Assembly (NCBI GenBank): GCA_948567375.1
Contig: OX419756.1
Coordinates: 44,344,333-44,408,332 of the forward strand
DNA: 64,000 nucleotides
Direction of reading: 5' to 3'
From: Lunularia cruciata
Taxonomy: Eukaryota; Streptophyta; Marchantiopsida; Lunulariales; Lunulariaceae
The notes beneath the pieces were generated by a model. It was not told where the DNA came from. It ran no database searches and saw nothing but the letters and a program-made list of their open reading frames with translations. The translations under genes were made by a program, and so were the position numbers. Shown piece after piece: positions 22,150 through 34,816 of the stretch. The stretch's first letter is position 1. Every line of letters starts with the position of its first letter.

Positions 22150-25100
22150 CAGAAAGCTGCTCTTCGAGTTGGTATTCAATCAACGAAATTAATTTCAGGT
22201 ACAGCATCGAGTGGCAGAAACATTGAGCAGGATGAGAGCATTTCAGTTTCTTTAAAACACGATGGTCATCCTATGCCAGACCCGTTTGAAGAGACTCTGG
22301 AGATTAGTTTTAGAGCAGGTATCGCACACGGAGACTCTAGTCATTCGAAAAGCGTTTGTGGAGATCTGGGCAAAGCCTGGCAGAAGATTATAGTAGCTTT
22401 TGATGGGTATAGACCGGAGACTGATTTGCAAAGAAAAAAGCTCTTGTCTGAGCTGTTTCACTTGTCACTTGCTTCTGCACTATTTTTTGCAAGTTCTTCT
22501 GAACCTGCATTCGCAATAGGGAGCAAGGAGGCGCTCGGAGACACTAGCTTGGTTGCATATGTACAACCATATGAGGCCCCAAGTACTTCAGTTCTAGATT
22601 CAAAGTATAATTTAGGCAACTCGAACACTACTTTGGAGCTCTTGTCACATCAAGAGAGTTCTGGTCTACACAATAAGGAGAGTCAGTCTTGGGATCCAGA
22701 AGCAAAGGAAATCATGCAACTCGCTGAAGGTCCGAAATTTTGTGAAGAAACATATGGCTTTCTACCATGCTCTGATACTGTTGGAGGCAACTTGTCGTTG
22801 ATGGTTGGTTATGGCTACCTACTTCTTGTTGCCGCTCAATTAATATCAAATGGGAGTGAACTACTTCTTGAGGTACGGAGTCCCTCTCGGTTAGTTTGCA
22901 GTATGTGTACGTAGATCGCTCTCTTGTAAGGAAGTGATTGTAATCATCTTACATATTGGGTAGCTCTGAAACTTCGGGTTTTTACCGCTGGCCTAACATC
23001 AACTTGCTCCACAAACCATATCAACAAATTGCTAAGTCTGTGAGTGCATAAAAAAAGTATCAGAGATCAACTTTGTGAGCTTAAATAATAGCTATTTGTC
23101 TTCCCATTAGGGGAAAGGTCTGAACCTGGACATCGAAGTATAAAGAAGGCTGAGCATGTGCCGTTGGTTCTTTCAGGTAAAATATTTGTAGTTGCGTAGT
23201 CTGCAACTATTGTGGTCGTCCGCTGCTTAACAATTTCCCAACTGTCTATAGAAGAAAATGAAAGTAAGTAGTTGTATAAAATCTGAAGAAGATAGATAAC
23301 AGTTCTGGTCAACGTGCATATGTCCTATGTGCGGACGATTCACACAGTAGAATGCAATTGCATTATTGTGATCAATCTGAATAATAGTTGCGACTGAACT
23401 ACTGTGGAAACTGCTCATAGTCTCATTTCTGTGGTTTTGAAATGTACAGGTCATGAACCCCGGCTTGATCGGCGGTCTTCTCCTCCCAATACTCGGATCC
23501 TTACCCGATGCCCTGCTGATATTTGCTTCTGGATCCGGGGGCACTTTAGAAGAGGTATAGTTGCTTCAACAGCGTCTTGTTGGGACATTTGACGACATGA
23601 AGGGTATTAATCTTTGATAGTGTTATAGATATTTCTCATGCCATTGAATACAAGCCACGAATAGGTTGGTGTGCTACCAACGCTATCTCAGAAATTCTAT
23701 TTGGTAGAAGACAGTAAGCAAGGAACAATGGTGAGCGGCATAACTGATGAACTTATGAAATTACCTACTTTCTCATGGGATGAGGGAACTGAGCTATCTA
23801 GTTGATGTACAGCTATCAGCTTAGTATCAAACATTCTCATGTGAATGGCCTGTTCGAAGAAAACGGCTTCAACGTCGGAAGCTTATTTTCTAAACTTGAC
23901 GTGAGGAGCAGGCCCAGGGTGAGGTGATGGTGGGCGTCGGTGTCCTCGCTGGATCGATCGTTATGCTACTCACAGTGGGATGGTCTGGGTCCCTATATGC
24001 TGGACGATGTGACTTGTCGGGACCTGAAGGTACTGCTAAGGAGCGCACTCTTACTAAATCCTTGGACTGGACAGCAACAGGAGTAACTACGGATGAGCAG
24101 ACCAGGTGTGTTGACGTTTGTGAACAAATTGCCAAAGTTTGTGATTTTATCACCATATATGACGAGTGACGCTGGTCAGGACATACAGGCAGAACGAAAT
24201 GGAAGCCCCAGCTTGATGATATCAAATACTAGAAACTGCACTCTTAGTGATGAATGATAACAAGAGGAATGAGTGTGGCGTGTCAGAGTGGGTGCATGGA
24301 TTATGATGCTGTCGACTATTCCATTTATATGCGTCCAAGTGCCACTGTTGGATGGACACCCTGCCGAAGGTCCTGAGGCGGCTCTTATTGGTTGCATTAT
24401 CGCTGTCATTGGTGTGCTTGCATACTGCGCCTACCAAGTATTCAACCTTACTTTCCCTGACGCTGTTTGAATATTCAACATGGTCGGATTTTGCTACGTT
24501 AATCACGAACTACTCCATGTTTGCCTGAAAAGGGGAAAGACAATATAGGTCTGTGTTCTTGGTATTACCATATCCCCATAACGATGTCTTCTGGCATCCA
24601 CATTGTTCCAAGCATTGAGTCTTTTGTTCTGGTCGTGTCAGTATTAGTCTATAACAAAGCACAGGTCGAAACTTAGAGGTGATTACATCAAGGTCTGAAT
24701 TCAGCTGGGCGTCGAGGAATGATATTACGACTACTAGACCATGTAGGAAGAGAACGATTTAATTTTTTCATTATGCTAGCAGGTTTCTTTTCCATGGCTC
24801 CAACAAAAGCGCATAGAAGAGGCTCGGTTGCGATACATGAGATCCCGTGCTTTGCAGAAAGTGACTTCTTTTAAATCCAAACCTTCTCTGTTATCTCCAC
24901 TGTTCACAGAGGTATGTTCCAGTCATGATGAATTACTTGTTCTGGATCATCTCAATTCAAGGCCTGGTCTTCTATCACTTTAGGCAGCTGTAAGCTTTAA
25001 AGAAGATGAATTTATTGTGGGACTAATTGGGAAGCGATGTCACTGCCTTCGCAGGACAATGAATCTGGACCATCACAGGAGCTTCTGAAACAACTCTTTT

Positions 25101-26788
25101 CTACATTTGACCTAAATCAGGATGGGCACATCCAAAAGGACGAACTGAAAGGTCTTCTTATCGGTTTAGAGCTAGACGAAGGGTTGGTACCAATGCCTTG
25201 TCGTTGTAAACTGTGACAGCTTTTCCCTTATTTTGGTGGAATACTCATGAAACTTCTATAGTCTTTAACTGAGAGTTATGTCGTTAGATGCTCAGCGCGA
25301 AGTGTGCGCACACTTTACTAGAAGAAAGTTGTGAAACTGGTCTGTTTCTAAGGCTAAGGTTCGTGATTGTGCAGTTTTATTCCTGCCAAAGGACAAATAG
25401 ATTTGTGGCTGCAAGAGTTTGATGTCAATATGGATGGCACACTCTCCGAGCACGAATTTCTGACTGGAATCACTAAGTGGGCTCAACGGATCTCGAGAGA
25501 GAACTGGTTGCGGAAAGCTGAACAAATTGGAACCTCTTCGTCAGGTGCTAATGATCCGGATTTCTGGGCTGCTCAATCAACAGAAGCCAGGAAAGTAAGT
25601 TCTAGGATCTAACTTATAGAAAAATGTCTTAAATAAATACGCTGTCCTCAATGATAGAAAATATAAATTTACACGTTCTTATCTTTTGTTCCGTCCCGTC
25701 CGTCAACTCTATGTAACTTGTTTGACGGGGAAACTCTTAAACACCAATACAGGTTTTGGAGCTTCTTGAGAAGGAGGTTGCTAATGAAGAGAGTGAGGAA
25801 GAGGAGAAGGAAATAACGAAGTCGGAAGCAAATACGATAAAAAGTACGGCTGGTTTATATCTCTTAGCCGGGGCAGGACTTGCTGCAGTATTTGCTGATC
25901 CGTTGGTTGATTCTATTGGAGGATTTTCGTCAAGTTCCGGCATACCCCCGTTCTTCGTAGCTTTCGTTGTGACCCCATTTGCCTCAAATGCAAGTGAGCT
26001 CTTGTCTAGTATTCTTTTCGCAAGGATGCGAAGGAAGAAAAACATATCACTTACATTTTCCCAACTGTACGGTGCTGTAACGATGAACAACACTTTGTGA
26101 GAACCCCTTCACCTTCATGTTATGGATGGGCTTTGGTGGACTTTCGTACTCAACCAGGAATTGGAGGAATTTACTGAGTATGGTCTAGATTTTGAGCATG
26201 ATGTCCAACGTTTGGAGTTCAGTGTCCCTCCGTTGTCACTGCAAAGCCATTTTAATTTTGAAAACTTTTAGTGGCTGTGTTGAACTGCAGATGTCTGGGT
26301 CTTTTTCTAGGTGTGGTCTACTTAAGAGGGCTCAATTGGGACTTCTCTAGCGAGGTAAGATTGAGCTTGAGCTCAGATTTGTACTTCATTGAAATGATTG
26401 GTAGTACCGAGTTACAAACTCCAAGTTCAGAATTTGTTAGACAGTGTCTTGCAAAGACCATAGATAACACCGAAATGTCGACAATATGTTCCATGGAGGA
26501 AAGAAAGCACCCTCGAGCCTATGCTTTAGTGCAATAGCTGATATACCAATTTGTCTTTCATCATCAATCTTATTCTAGTGCTGGTTGTACAGCTGTGTTT
26601 GCTGATAGAAACAAAATCGAATTTGTCTACTACAGGTTACTGTCATCCTACTATCGATTTTGGCCGTTGGAGCTGTCGGTGGAACAAGGACGACTTTTCC
26701 TCTGTGGCTGTCGGTCCCTGTTATTGCAGTTTATCCACTCTGCATAGGTCTGGTAGCTATACTAGACACCTTTCTTGGTTGGCATTGA
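22150..26788 (+). CDS. NCL: NCL-type EF-hand cation/calcium exchanger
   Basis: Membrane cation/calcium antiporter with cytosolic EF-hands, orthologous in layout to Arabidopsis NCL, which moves Na+ and Ca2+ across internal membranes. Ten exons fit by phase: 22,150-22,872; 23,450-23,554; 23,912-24,105; 24,287-24,437; 24,783-24,911; 25,055-25,182; 25,375-25,594; 25,753-26,096; 26,291-26,354; 26,636-26,788. The first CaCA repeat (NGSELLLE, then PILGSLPDALL) is in exons 1-2. EF-hand loops DLNQDGHIQKDE and DVNMDGTLSEHE are in exons 6-7. The second CaCA repeat (PFASNASELLSS, GAVTMNNTL) is in exons 8-9. Exon 1 also has a hydrophobic signal-like stretch (FHLSLASALFFASSSEPAFA). The 5' end is unresolved: exon 1 opens at an acceptor, and an ATG at 21,499 could join by either of two phase-compatible splices (21,657 to 22,150, or 21,780 to 22,199). 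From 22,150 the product is 736 residues, longer than the roughly 585 of Arabidopsis. Confidence 0.88.
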
Positions 26789-28573
26789 CGCTAACTGTTT
26801 GTCTAGATTAAGTGTATCAGACATGGACGACCCCATTAGATCGTGAAATCGTACGAGTTTCTTGGACGGGGCTATAAGACAAGAGAACTAGCTGCTTCTT
26901 TTGTAAACCCCTTTCTTCAGCTCTGCAGGCCTTGTGAAAATTGTATGAGAATTGTACATCAGATATACTACTTAGGTTGTGACACACTCCCTTTAACTTT
27001 GAATTGAAATCTCGAGTGTGGACATGACATATATCGGCGGCAATTTCCGCAAACGAGTGTACACTACTTTTGTGTTCCCTTAAGCTTATGGAGATTAATA
27101 TCATGATGCATTGTGCTCTTCATATTGAATAATTGAACCAAGTGACAAGTCCAATGGAGAATTTGTTCTCGCTAGAAGACAGTGAAGGGCACAGTAGGAA
27201 GAGTCAAGAGTTCGTCTATCTTTAACTGCAGGTATATGTTTGTGACGGGGGATTCGAGATCCACTAATTTGTGAGTTTAGTGAGTCCACTTACTACCACT
27301 ACTAAGTGCAGATTGGTATTCAATAAAATCGATTGTAGGTAGTGACTGAGTTTGATTGTCGTACCCAGCAGAATGGTTTGAATCAGGAGCTGTATCCTAT
27401 CCCAAAAGATCCAACAACTCGTCGCTTTGAATTTGAGACATGGTAAGATGCAAGACAGGAATGTCGTCTTATCTGACACTAGTCTGGCTATTCACCGCGC
27501 TGTCTGTTTTATATTCTTCCCTCGCGGTTCATGCGTTTGCTGTAGATACATTGGATACGCGAGGGTCGGTGGAAGGACACACGTAGCTCTTCTTGACACG
27601 AAAAGAAATGAGAGTACCCAACGAGCAGTTTGTTCAATAAACAGCTCAGACTCTTAAAAATTATACGCCAAACTTGAGGATTAGAAATTAAGGCGTTGCT
27701 GTCCACAAATGGCGAACGAGACAGAACGATAATTTCGATCAAATTGATGAGATCGCTTAGCTCTACCTAATTACCGGCCATTGTACTCCTACTACTGTAA
27801 TGATTCACCTCTCTTTATATCCTCTCAATCAATTAACACACTTGAATCTTTGCTTCTCTGTTGAACTGGTGAAAACATACGTCAGTGGGGCTGCAATCTT
27901 GCAATTTCCGATAGGAGTATACGGCAACAAGTATGCCAAGTCAGAGGTTTGTTCTCATTAAAAATTGCAAGGAAGGAGGTAACCATACGCAATGATGCTT
28001 GTGTCCAGAACAATTCCCAAAGGAAGACAAAAGAGCTGATTTGTTTGTACTTAGTTTGACACTTGCATAGTGCCAAATAGAGCGGCATATAGATGACCAG
28101 CATTGGACAAGCCTGGAAAACAACTTTATTTCTATCGCCTTCACTTCGACAAAACTCGATTCTGACGCTTTGTGTCATACAAGAGAAAGGGGTCTGATAC
28201 TTCAGCAAACCAGAAATCTTAAAAGTGGCTGAGTTTCCGAAGACAGGCATATTAGAACAGAGGCAAGATAAGGAGGTAGACTTGAATTGTGTTCTAGAAG
28301 GGACTCTCTTGGTTTTGGGTGCCAAAGTAGTCCCACTACACTCTGATCTCGAATCAGAGACCAAGACCTGAAAGCTCTTTATCTTCTCGATTCCAAAGAC
28401 ATAACTTATGCAGCTCTCATGTTATACCATAGGAGAGTCCATGCAATTGATATCCCAATTCTGCTCGCGTGAAATCGCTTGCGTTTTGGAGTCTTCAGCA
28501 GGCATAATATGCATGTGTGTGTTTTGTAGCCGTCTTCATTGAAGTGGTGAATCATTACAGTAGTAGGAGTACA
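26789..28573. other. Intergenic between NCL and Prune-like genes
   Basis: It holds the NCL 3' untranslated region and the Prune-like promoter. A 35-codon coding-like stretch at 27,339-27,446 follows a TTGTAG acceptor and ends in TAA; it could be a stray terminal exon but matches nothing I know. A 160-codon minus-strand frame at 27,882-28,364 has no recognisable domain. No clear TATA box could be tied to the start codon at 28,574. Confidence 0.4.
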
Positions 28574-31500
28574 ATGGCGTCAAAGACTTCGTTGCGAGGA
28601 GACTTAAGGACCAATGACATGGTGAGTCCATTCTCGTTCTAAACGCTTGCAATCCATATTTCACATTATTGAAGCCAGATAGTCAAACCTAGTCATGTAG
28701 AACTGTTGTACCAAACTACCTGCTTCTGATGGAAGACTCTTTGGAGCGATGATGGATGAACTCGTGGTCTTTTCCCATAGTGTTCTGTGTTCACAGTACG
28801 TTTAGGATATTTGTGTTCACAGTGCTTTCCTATACACCACTATTTGCAACCCGTCAAGGCAGAATTCTTGCTCTTTCTCTTGATCGTAGAATATTTCTAC
28901 TTTCTGGCTGAAAGGACGAACAAAATGGAGCTGTTTGGTATGTGAGGATGATAACGATCCTTTGCTTTTCCCAGTTACTTAATCCAAGAGTTTTGCTTCT
29001 CCATCTGGTTAAAGTTTATGAGTTCTAGAGGTTGTATTCAGAGCTTTCCTGTGGATTGCTGTCAGATACGTATTTCACACCTTGTCCTACTTCCAAGCCA
29101 GAAACTCCATGTGATCTAAACGACATCTGGGTTGCTTGAACCAGGATCCCACATTTAGAAATGGCAATGGTTCAGATATCAAGAGAGAGTCTCCATACTA
29201 TTCTGGAACTCATTCTGGTGCGTCCGCAGCAATTACGAAGGCAGCAGAGGTGAATGGTTCTCAGAATGGACGTGGAGTGAGATCTAAGATTCTCCAATTC
29301 AATGGAGATGCACCTCAACAAGAGAAGGCAGTGAGAGTCAAGCCATACGATGCTCCAGTTCCATCAAGACAAGGATCCCTCAGTGGAGGCATGGACGGGG
29401 ATGAATCTCCCGGGAGTACGTTTGAGATTCCTTTGGATCAAATCTACTCTTTAGCAGAGAAAGGTAGATCGAAACCTAAGAAAGACAGAACAACGCATTC
29501 AGAGACCCGGCCAGAAAGACCTGCGAGGTCAAACGGTTTCGTTGATTCGGCTTCCAAGACTTCAAAACCTAGTGGTAGTGTTTCAACGTCACAAAAGCTT
29601 GCTCATAGCCAAAGTAATGGTGCCAACCGTGATAGGCGAGGCACCAATGGGAAGCATCCGCAGGAACCAATTCATCGCAAGACTGTGAGTCAATCGCCCA
29701 CTTTGATGGCAAGTCATAAGAATCCAAGACTATCAGTCACGGGTGTGGCCTCCGCCATCTACAAAGGAGGGTGGCTACCTGCAGAGGGAATGTGTTCTTT
29801 CCCTCAGGACATTGCAAAGTTCAACAGCTTCCTCAAAAGCTGCAGGAGCGAGGTTGAAGCTGGTGTACCTGGAAGATGGTTAACCGTCGTGATGGGTAGC
29901 GAAGCAGCAGGTACCATCCCAATTAATTAAGGAATTCAATAGTCCAGTTCTTGCTAGTACTAGAGTTTCTCTACTTCATCAACTTTGTGCAGCAGACTCA
30001 TGTAGAAATTCAATGTTCGATGCAGACTTGGACTCCATTGTCTCTACACTCACCTACGCCTACTTCTTGGGGAGTACCGGAAGTGAAGATCAACAATGCT
30101 TTGTTCCAGTACTGAACATGAAACAAGAAGACCTGGCACTGCATACGGAAGCTGTTTGGCTTTTTGGATGCACAGGTGTTGATGTAGATAGTTTTATTTT
30201 TGTGGATCAGGTATATCCTCTTCAGGTCACGCTTAGTGAAAGCTCCAATATGTTGTCTAGTCTGATAATCAGTTTCATGATTTACCATCCTTTAGAGAGC
30301 GAGATCAGGCAATCCAAATGATCAAACAAACAGAAGGCTGATATGTGTTGGTTACTTGTGCAGATCAGTCTGTCATACTTCCACAGGTTTGGTAGCTTGA
30401 AACTGATCTTGGTGGATCACAGTAGGCTGGCTCCACATCAAGAGGTAATTATGTCTTCACAGAGAACGTGCGATTTATCCCGTTTTAAGGCACGTTGGAT
30501 CTTCGCTTTGCGTTTTATCAAACTTTATCAAACTTGAGTCTGTTCGTAGTGAAGTATGCTTAGACTTTGTTAGATTTTTTTGGACTTTCTTCATCTGACA
30601 CGACTGCAATTTTATTTTCTCTCTGATTCTTTTCAGAACCTCCAGGAGGCTGTGGTTGAAATTGTCGATCACACTGTGGTAAGAAGGCATTTTCTGACTT
30701 TATTAGTTGCATATGGGTAGACCACTACTTTTTCATTTTTGGTTTCATACGCTAATGCTTGAAACTGCAGTTGGCTCTGTGCCCCGTGTAAACCGTGCTT
30801 ATATACTTATGATATAGACAATTTCTCTTCCATTTCTTTGTCGGTCTAGTTTGATCTCTATAACTCAACTATGACCCCCCCACGAAGAGAAATTCATCTC
30901 TAACCCTGTTCTCAAAAACATTCCGTGTTCAGCCTGAAAATATGTATGCATGGGTTACGACTTTGGAGATCGAACAGGTATTGTAGGCTGCTCGCAATGG
31001 ACCTTTTCACGTTTCAATTTTGAACAGATTAGCCCGTTAGGCCATGATTTGTTTTATATGAGGCATGGAATGCAATCAAATTCAAACAAGAATGTTTCAC
31101 AATCCTGTACCTGTCTAGGTCGGATCATGTGCTACCATTATCGCAGAAAGATATGCAGCAGAAGCTCCACAACTTGTAGCTGGTCGAGGAGTAAATAGAT
31201 TACTGGTAAGTGCAAGTGTCTATGAACAAATGCTAACTAGCAACAAACCTAAGTAATTTGAAAACTTCATAGAAGGTCGTCATACCGGGTGTGATTATAC
31301 GAGGCCCTTGCATATACTGGTTGAAAAGTCCCTTGCTTAAATGTTTACAGTTGGCTGCCATTCTCCTCGACACAAATAACCTGGAACCGACATCGACCCG
31401 ATGCACTCCAAGAGATGAATGCATGGCTGCCTTTCTTTTACATGGAGCTGGACGATATGGTCGCCATGGTTTCTTCAGGCTCTGTATGCCCTTGCCATTA

Positions 31501-32725
31501 ACCCTCGTGTTTGTGGGCACAGAAGAAGTTTGCTAGTCTCAACTGGGAGTAGATGATCAAAACTAGACTCGACTGCAACATTGGGGAATTTTTACGATCT
31601 TCAGCTTCTCCTGGCTCTGAGTCTTGATATTAACACATGTGCATCTCATATTGCAGTAAGAAAGAAGAAGTGCGATGTGTCAGGCCTGAGTTCAAAAGAT
31701 ACACTGCGGAAGGATTTCAAGCAGTGGACTCTAGGGCCTGGTAAGAGATAGCCATGAGTTACTCCCATCTGGTGGTTTGTCGCCTAACCGGTACGAGGCT
31801 GCCTCTTCATTGCAATTTTTTCACTAACATGATGCGGAAGAAATTTACACCTGGATTTTCTTTCTCGTTTCAGGTAAGACTGATAGCCACGGATGCAAAG
31901 GGAAAATTGTAGCTGCTGGCATGAGTACACTTGGCATGGCTCTACTCGAATTTCTCCGCCGAGACGCCAGTATCTTGGATGAGATAATCCGATTCCGACG
32001 TATGGACAATCCTGAACTCTTACACTTATTCCTAGCAGCGCACATCAGACAATCACGATGGTGTTCACTTCATTAAGCCTTCCATGACTAGCCTTTTGTG
32101 TCGGAATGATTTTACTTCTTTTTTGGTTTAATCTCCACTTGAGCTCACTCCAACTCTATATCCTGGGATACAAATCGACTTAAAGCGGAATTTATGGACA
32201 ACGGTGAGATTTTTGACACCTGCAGGTACTAGGAAGTTGGACCTGTTTATTGTAATAACAGGGTATTACGACAAGGCAAATCAGTACAAGGTCGGTAGTT
32301 GGATCACCTCGTTTTGACTCAACTCATTCTAGATGTATAACAGGCTATGCGACTTTGACAAACGACTTATGACGGTCCTGTGTGAATCCGTCAGAGAGAG
32401 ATGCTGATAGAGACGGAAGACGAAGACTTTAAACAACACCTTGCGACGTGTTTGAAAGCACACAGCGAAGAGCTGAAGCTTTCTCCACTCCACATTGAAG
32501 GTATGTAAACACATTTCGTTTGTATTGGAATAATTATCAATGATGGGATTAGAATCGAGTCCTGTGTCGATTCGAATAGGACACTGTAGTCGGTGGAGCA
32601 CAACTTGATGATTTGAGGTGGGAAATGTAGAATTGCCCAAGGACATGTTGGTGTTCATACAAGGGAATGTGACTGCGTCGAGGAAAACAATCCGTTCCAT
32701 ACTAGCAGAGTATTTTGCAATATAA
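28574..32725 (+). CDS. Prune-like DHH/DHHA2 phosphoesterase
   Basis: Metal-dependent phosphoesterase of the Prune/exopolyphosphatase group, which in animals and fungi cleaves short-chain polyphosphate or cyclic nucleotides in the cytosol. Thirteen exons fit with every phase closing: 28,574-28,621; 29,145-29,910; 29,993-30,210; 30,364-30,444; 30,637-30,678; 30,933-30,977; 31,119-31,205; 31,351-31,483; 31,657-31,740; 31,874-31,999; 32,226-32,290; 32,395-32,500; 32,631-32,725. The product is 631 residues; human Prune is about 453. Residues 17-250 are a low-complexity Ser/Asn/Lys-rich extension. Then come FDADLDSIVS (280-289, DHH motif I), LILVDHS (358-364, DHH position with Ser third), EIVDH (379-383), VGSCATIIAERY (401-412) and LLDTNNL (434-440). 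The DHHA2 half holds KCDVSGL, LFIVITGYY and FIQGNVTASRK, in the order seen in human Prune. The ATG opens a 48-nt exon ending at a GTGAGT donor. Family call is strong; substrate is unknown. Confidence 0.88.
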
Positions 32726-34444
32726 TATAGAGGGTGCAGTGCGGTACCTTGGCAATTTAGTAGTAGTTCAGAAGTAGAAAAAAGAGAACATCTCAAGATG
32801 TCTTATGTCTGAGGAATAGAGATTCAGGTGATAGTTGAATTTGCAAGAGTTACCTACTATATCTTTTATTCCTCAACATCGATTATGAAGACTGTAAGTC
32901 GAGTCTCTTTTCAACGAGGAGAGAGCTGAACTTTCGCTGGGAGAATGGTATGGACGGAGCACTACCGATGTTTTGAAGGCGATGTTTTGAGGGTGGTATT
33001 CATGTTCCATCTTCAACAACACAAATTGAACTAAGATTTAGGCGAACCACGAGAGTCAGATAAAGTCATAGAGGTGAATATTCTCCCGTTTACGTGACAA
33101 CACTATCCCTATAAGCGGTAGTCTCTGAGTTCACTTCCAATTGATCTTAAGAAGAAGAAAACAAGCGAAACGACGATGGATCTCAAAGCAGAAGTTTGAA
33201 CGATTGCCTCAATTAACAAGCCCTAACACCCAAACTTCTTACCGTCTGGTTCAACACCTGACTATACGCTCATAAGCATATTAGCTTGAAACAGCACTGA
33301 TATGATATCTTAAGTATATTGATACTCAGTGGGTATGGATTCCCCGTACTACGAACGGCTTCTGCTCTCATTTCACATAGATTGACAGGTAACTAGGAAG
33401 AAGTTAAGTATTATGATGGTTCAACATGTCAAAAGAACTTGGCAATACCCGAGCAACCATTTTAGCATTAACTGGAAGCATTTCCAATAGTGGTGGTCGT
33501 AAATCGTGTTTAAGTTCCTGGTTGTGAGCACCAAGGTTGTTCCACCCATTCACGGAAGTTCTCGAAGAAAGAAGGAAGAAAACCCTTACAACTGAGGAGT
33601 TTCTTCTCATTGACATCGCCCTTCACAAAGTTTTCGGAGAAAGAAGCAAATGTTCAGGTTCTGTGCCCGCAGATAGGGCACATCTAACAACTCAGGAAGT
33701 GGATTGTTGAAGGCAGCTCGACTGTTTTACCTTCGAGTTTAAAACTCTGAGGTCCGTCTGAGGCAAGATTGGCACATTCAAGCTGTTTAGTGCACTGTAT
33801 TGTAAATGTTCTTGCTAACCTTCGTTGTGAGGCTCTAAAAGTCCATGCTTAGGCTGAAATATAAATTTCCATCCCGTAGGTATCAAAAGCAATGCAACGT
33901 TTCAAACGGGATGTTCATTGGTTATTATTAGCCATGTACTAGATTCTACACATCTATGGTCAACCAGCATTCCAGAAAAGGAGCATTGTCTGATGGCTCA
34001 ACTGTAAGTCCTGTAAGCAATCAGAATCTCACTTACCCGTTTCTTGGAAATTTGCGAATTAAACTAATGAGGACGACGTGTAGTCACTCTCTTATCCTTG
34101 GAATACACTCGACACAAAGACAACTTGTCCAGTCTTTGTCTTCGAGAGGCCGCTGAACATATTATGTTTACCGTCTCAGAACTCAATCGGTCATAGCGCT
34201 TGTTCCGATATACTTTATATTCTGTCATTTCTCGTTTGGTTCTCGTTTCCCTGGTACACTACGACAGGTTTGTGCAACCACACCATCCTATAGCTCTCGC
34301 ATTGTTCCACTCCTCCATTCCCCAGTTAATTCTCTCCCTATTATTTCCTTCGCTCATTTCCGGATTCATGGGATCTCTAGTGTATACAGTGTTCTTACCC
34401 GACTCCGACTCACGTTTTTTATTTTTATTTTAGACTGCCAAAAA

Positions 34445-34630
34445 GCACTGCTTACTGGCAGTCTTTTACATAGCATTACCTATTTCTCGCAGTTTTTTAT
34501 TTTTATCGTTCCCGCACTGCTTACTGGCAGTCTTTTACATAGCGTTACCTATTTCTGGCCGTCTTTTGCATAGAGTTCTCGATTTGATCCTATTTCTGGC
34601 CGTCTTTTGCATAGAGTTCTCGATTTGATC
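34445..34630 (+). repeat. Minisatellite cluster, two unit types
   Basis: A 43-bp unit (GCACTGCTTACTGGCAGTC...) occurs at 34,445-34,487 and 34,514-34,556, 26 bp apart and nearly identical. Overlapping the end of the second copy, a 41-bp unit (CTATTTCTGGCCGTC...) occurs twice, exactly adjacent and identical, at 34,549-34,589 and 34,590-34,630. The two unit types share a core (CTATTTCT, and GGC-GTCTTTT-CATAG), so the second probably arose by rearrangement of the first. Confidence 0.85.
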
Positions 34631-34714
34631 GTGGTTTTGTGATTTACTAGTCTGTCAGTCATATGTTATTCTCAATTTGTGTTAATTATGCCTTTGTTTC
34701 AAGTTACATTATTG

Positions 34715-34816
34715 ATTTCTCACTATTCTAACATTGTGAATCATATACATCTTGCTTGCCGAATCATTTCTCACTATTCTAACATTGTGAATCATATACA
34801 TCTTGCTTGCCGAATC
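34715..34816 (+). repeat. 51-bp tandem duplication
   Basis: Two adjacent and identical 51-bp units (34,715-34,765 and 34,766-34,816), starting ATTTCTCACTATTCTAACAT. Identity over the whole unit points to a recent replication-slippage or repair event, about 85 bp after the preceding minisatellite cluster. Confidence 0.9.

Noticed and set aside
27882-28364. 160-codon minus-strand frame upstream of the Prune-like gene
   Set aside because: No recognisable domain, no signal of codon bias, and no promoter context. Its length is possible by chance in this composition.
32333-32500. Apparent frameshift at an AG run near 32,393 in the Prune-like gene
   Set aside because: It appears only if the exon is started at 32,333. 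Using the CAG acceptor at 32,392-32,394, the exon runs 32,395-32,500 in frame, the intron is a normal 104 bp, and the protein aligns with human Prune. The gene is intact.
34445-34816. CRISPR-like array
   Set aside because: Units are adjacent or overlapping duplications with no regular unique spacers, and this is plant nuclear DNA.
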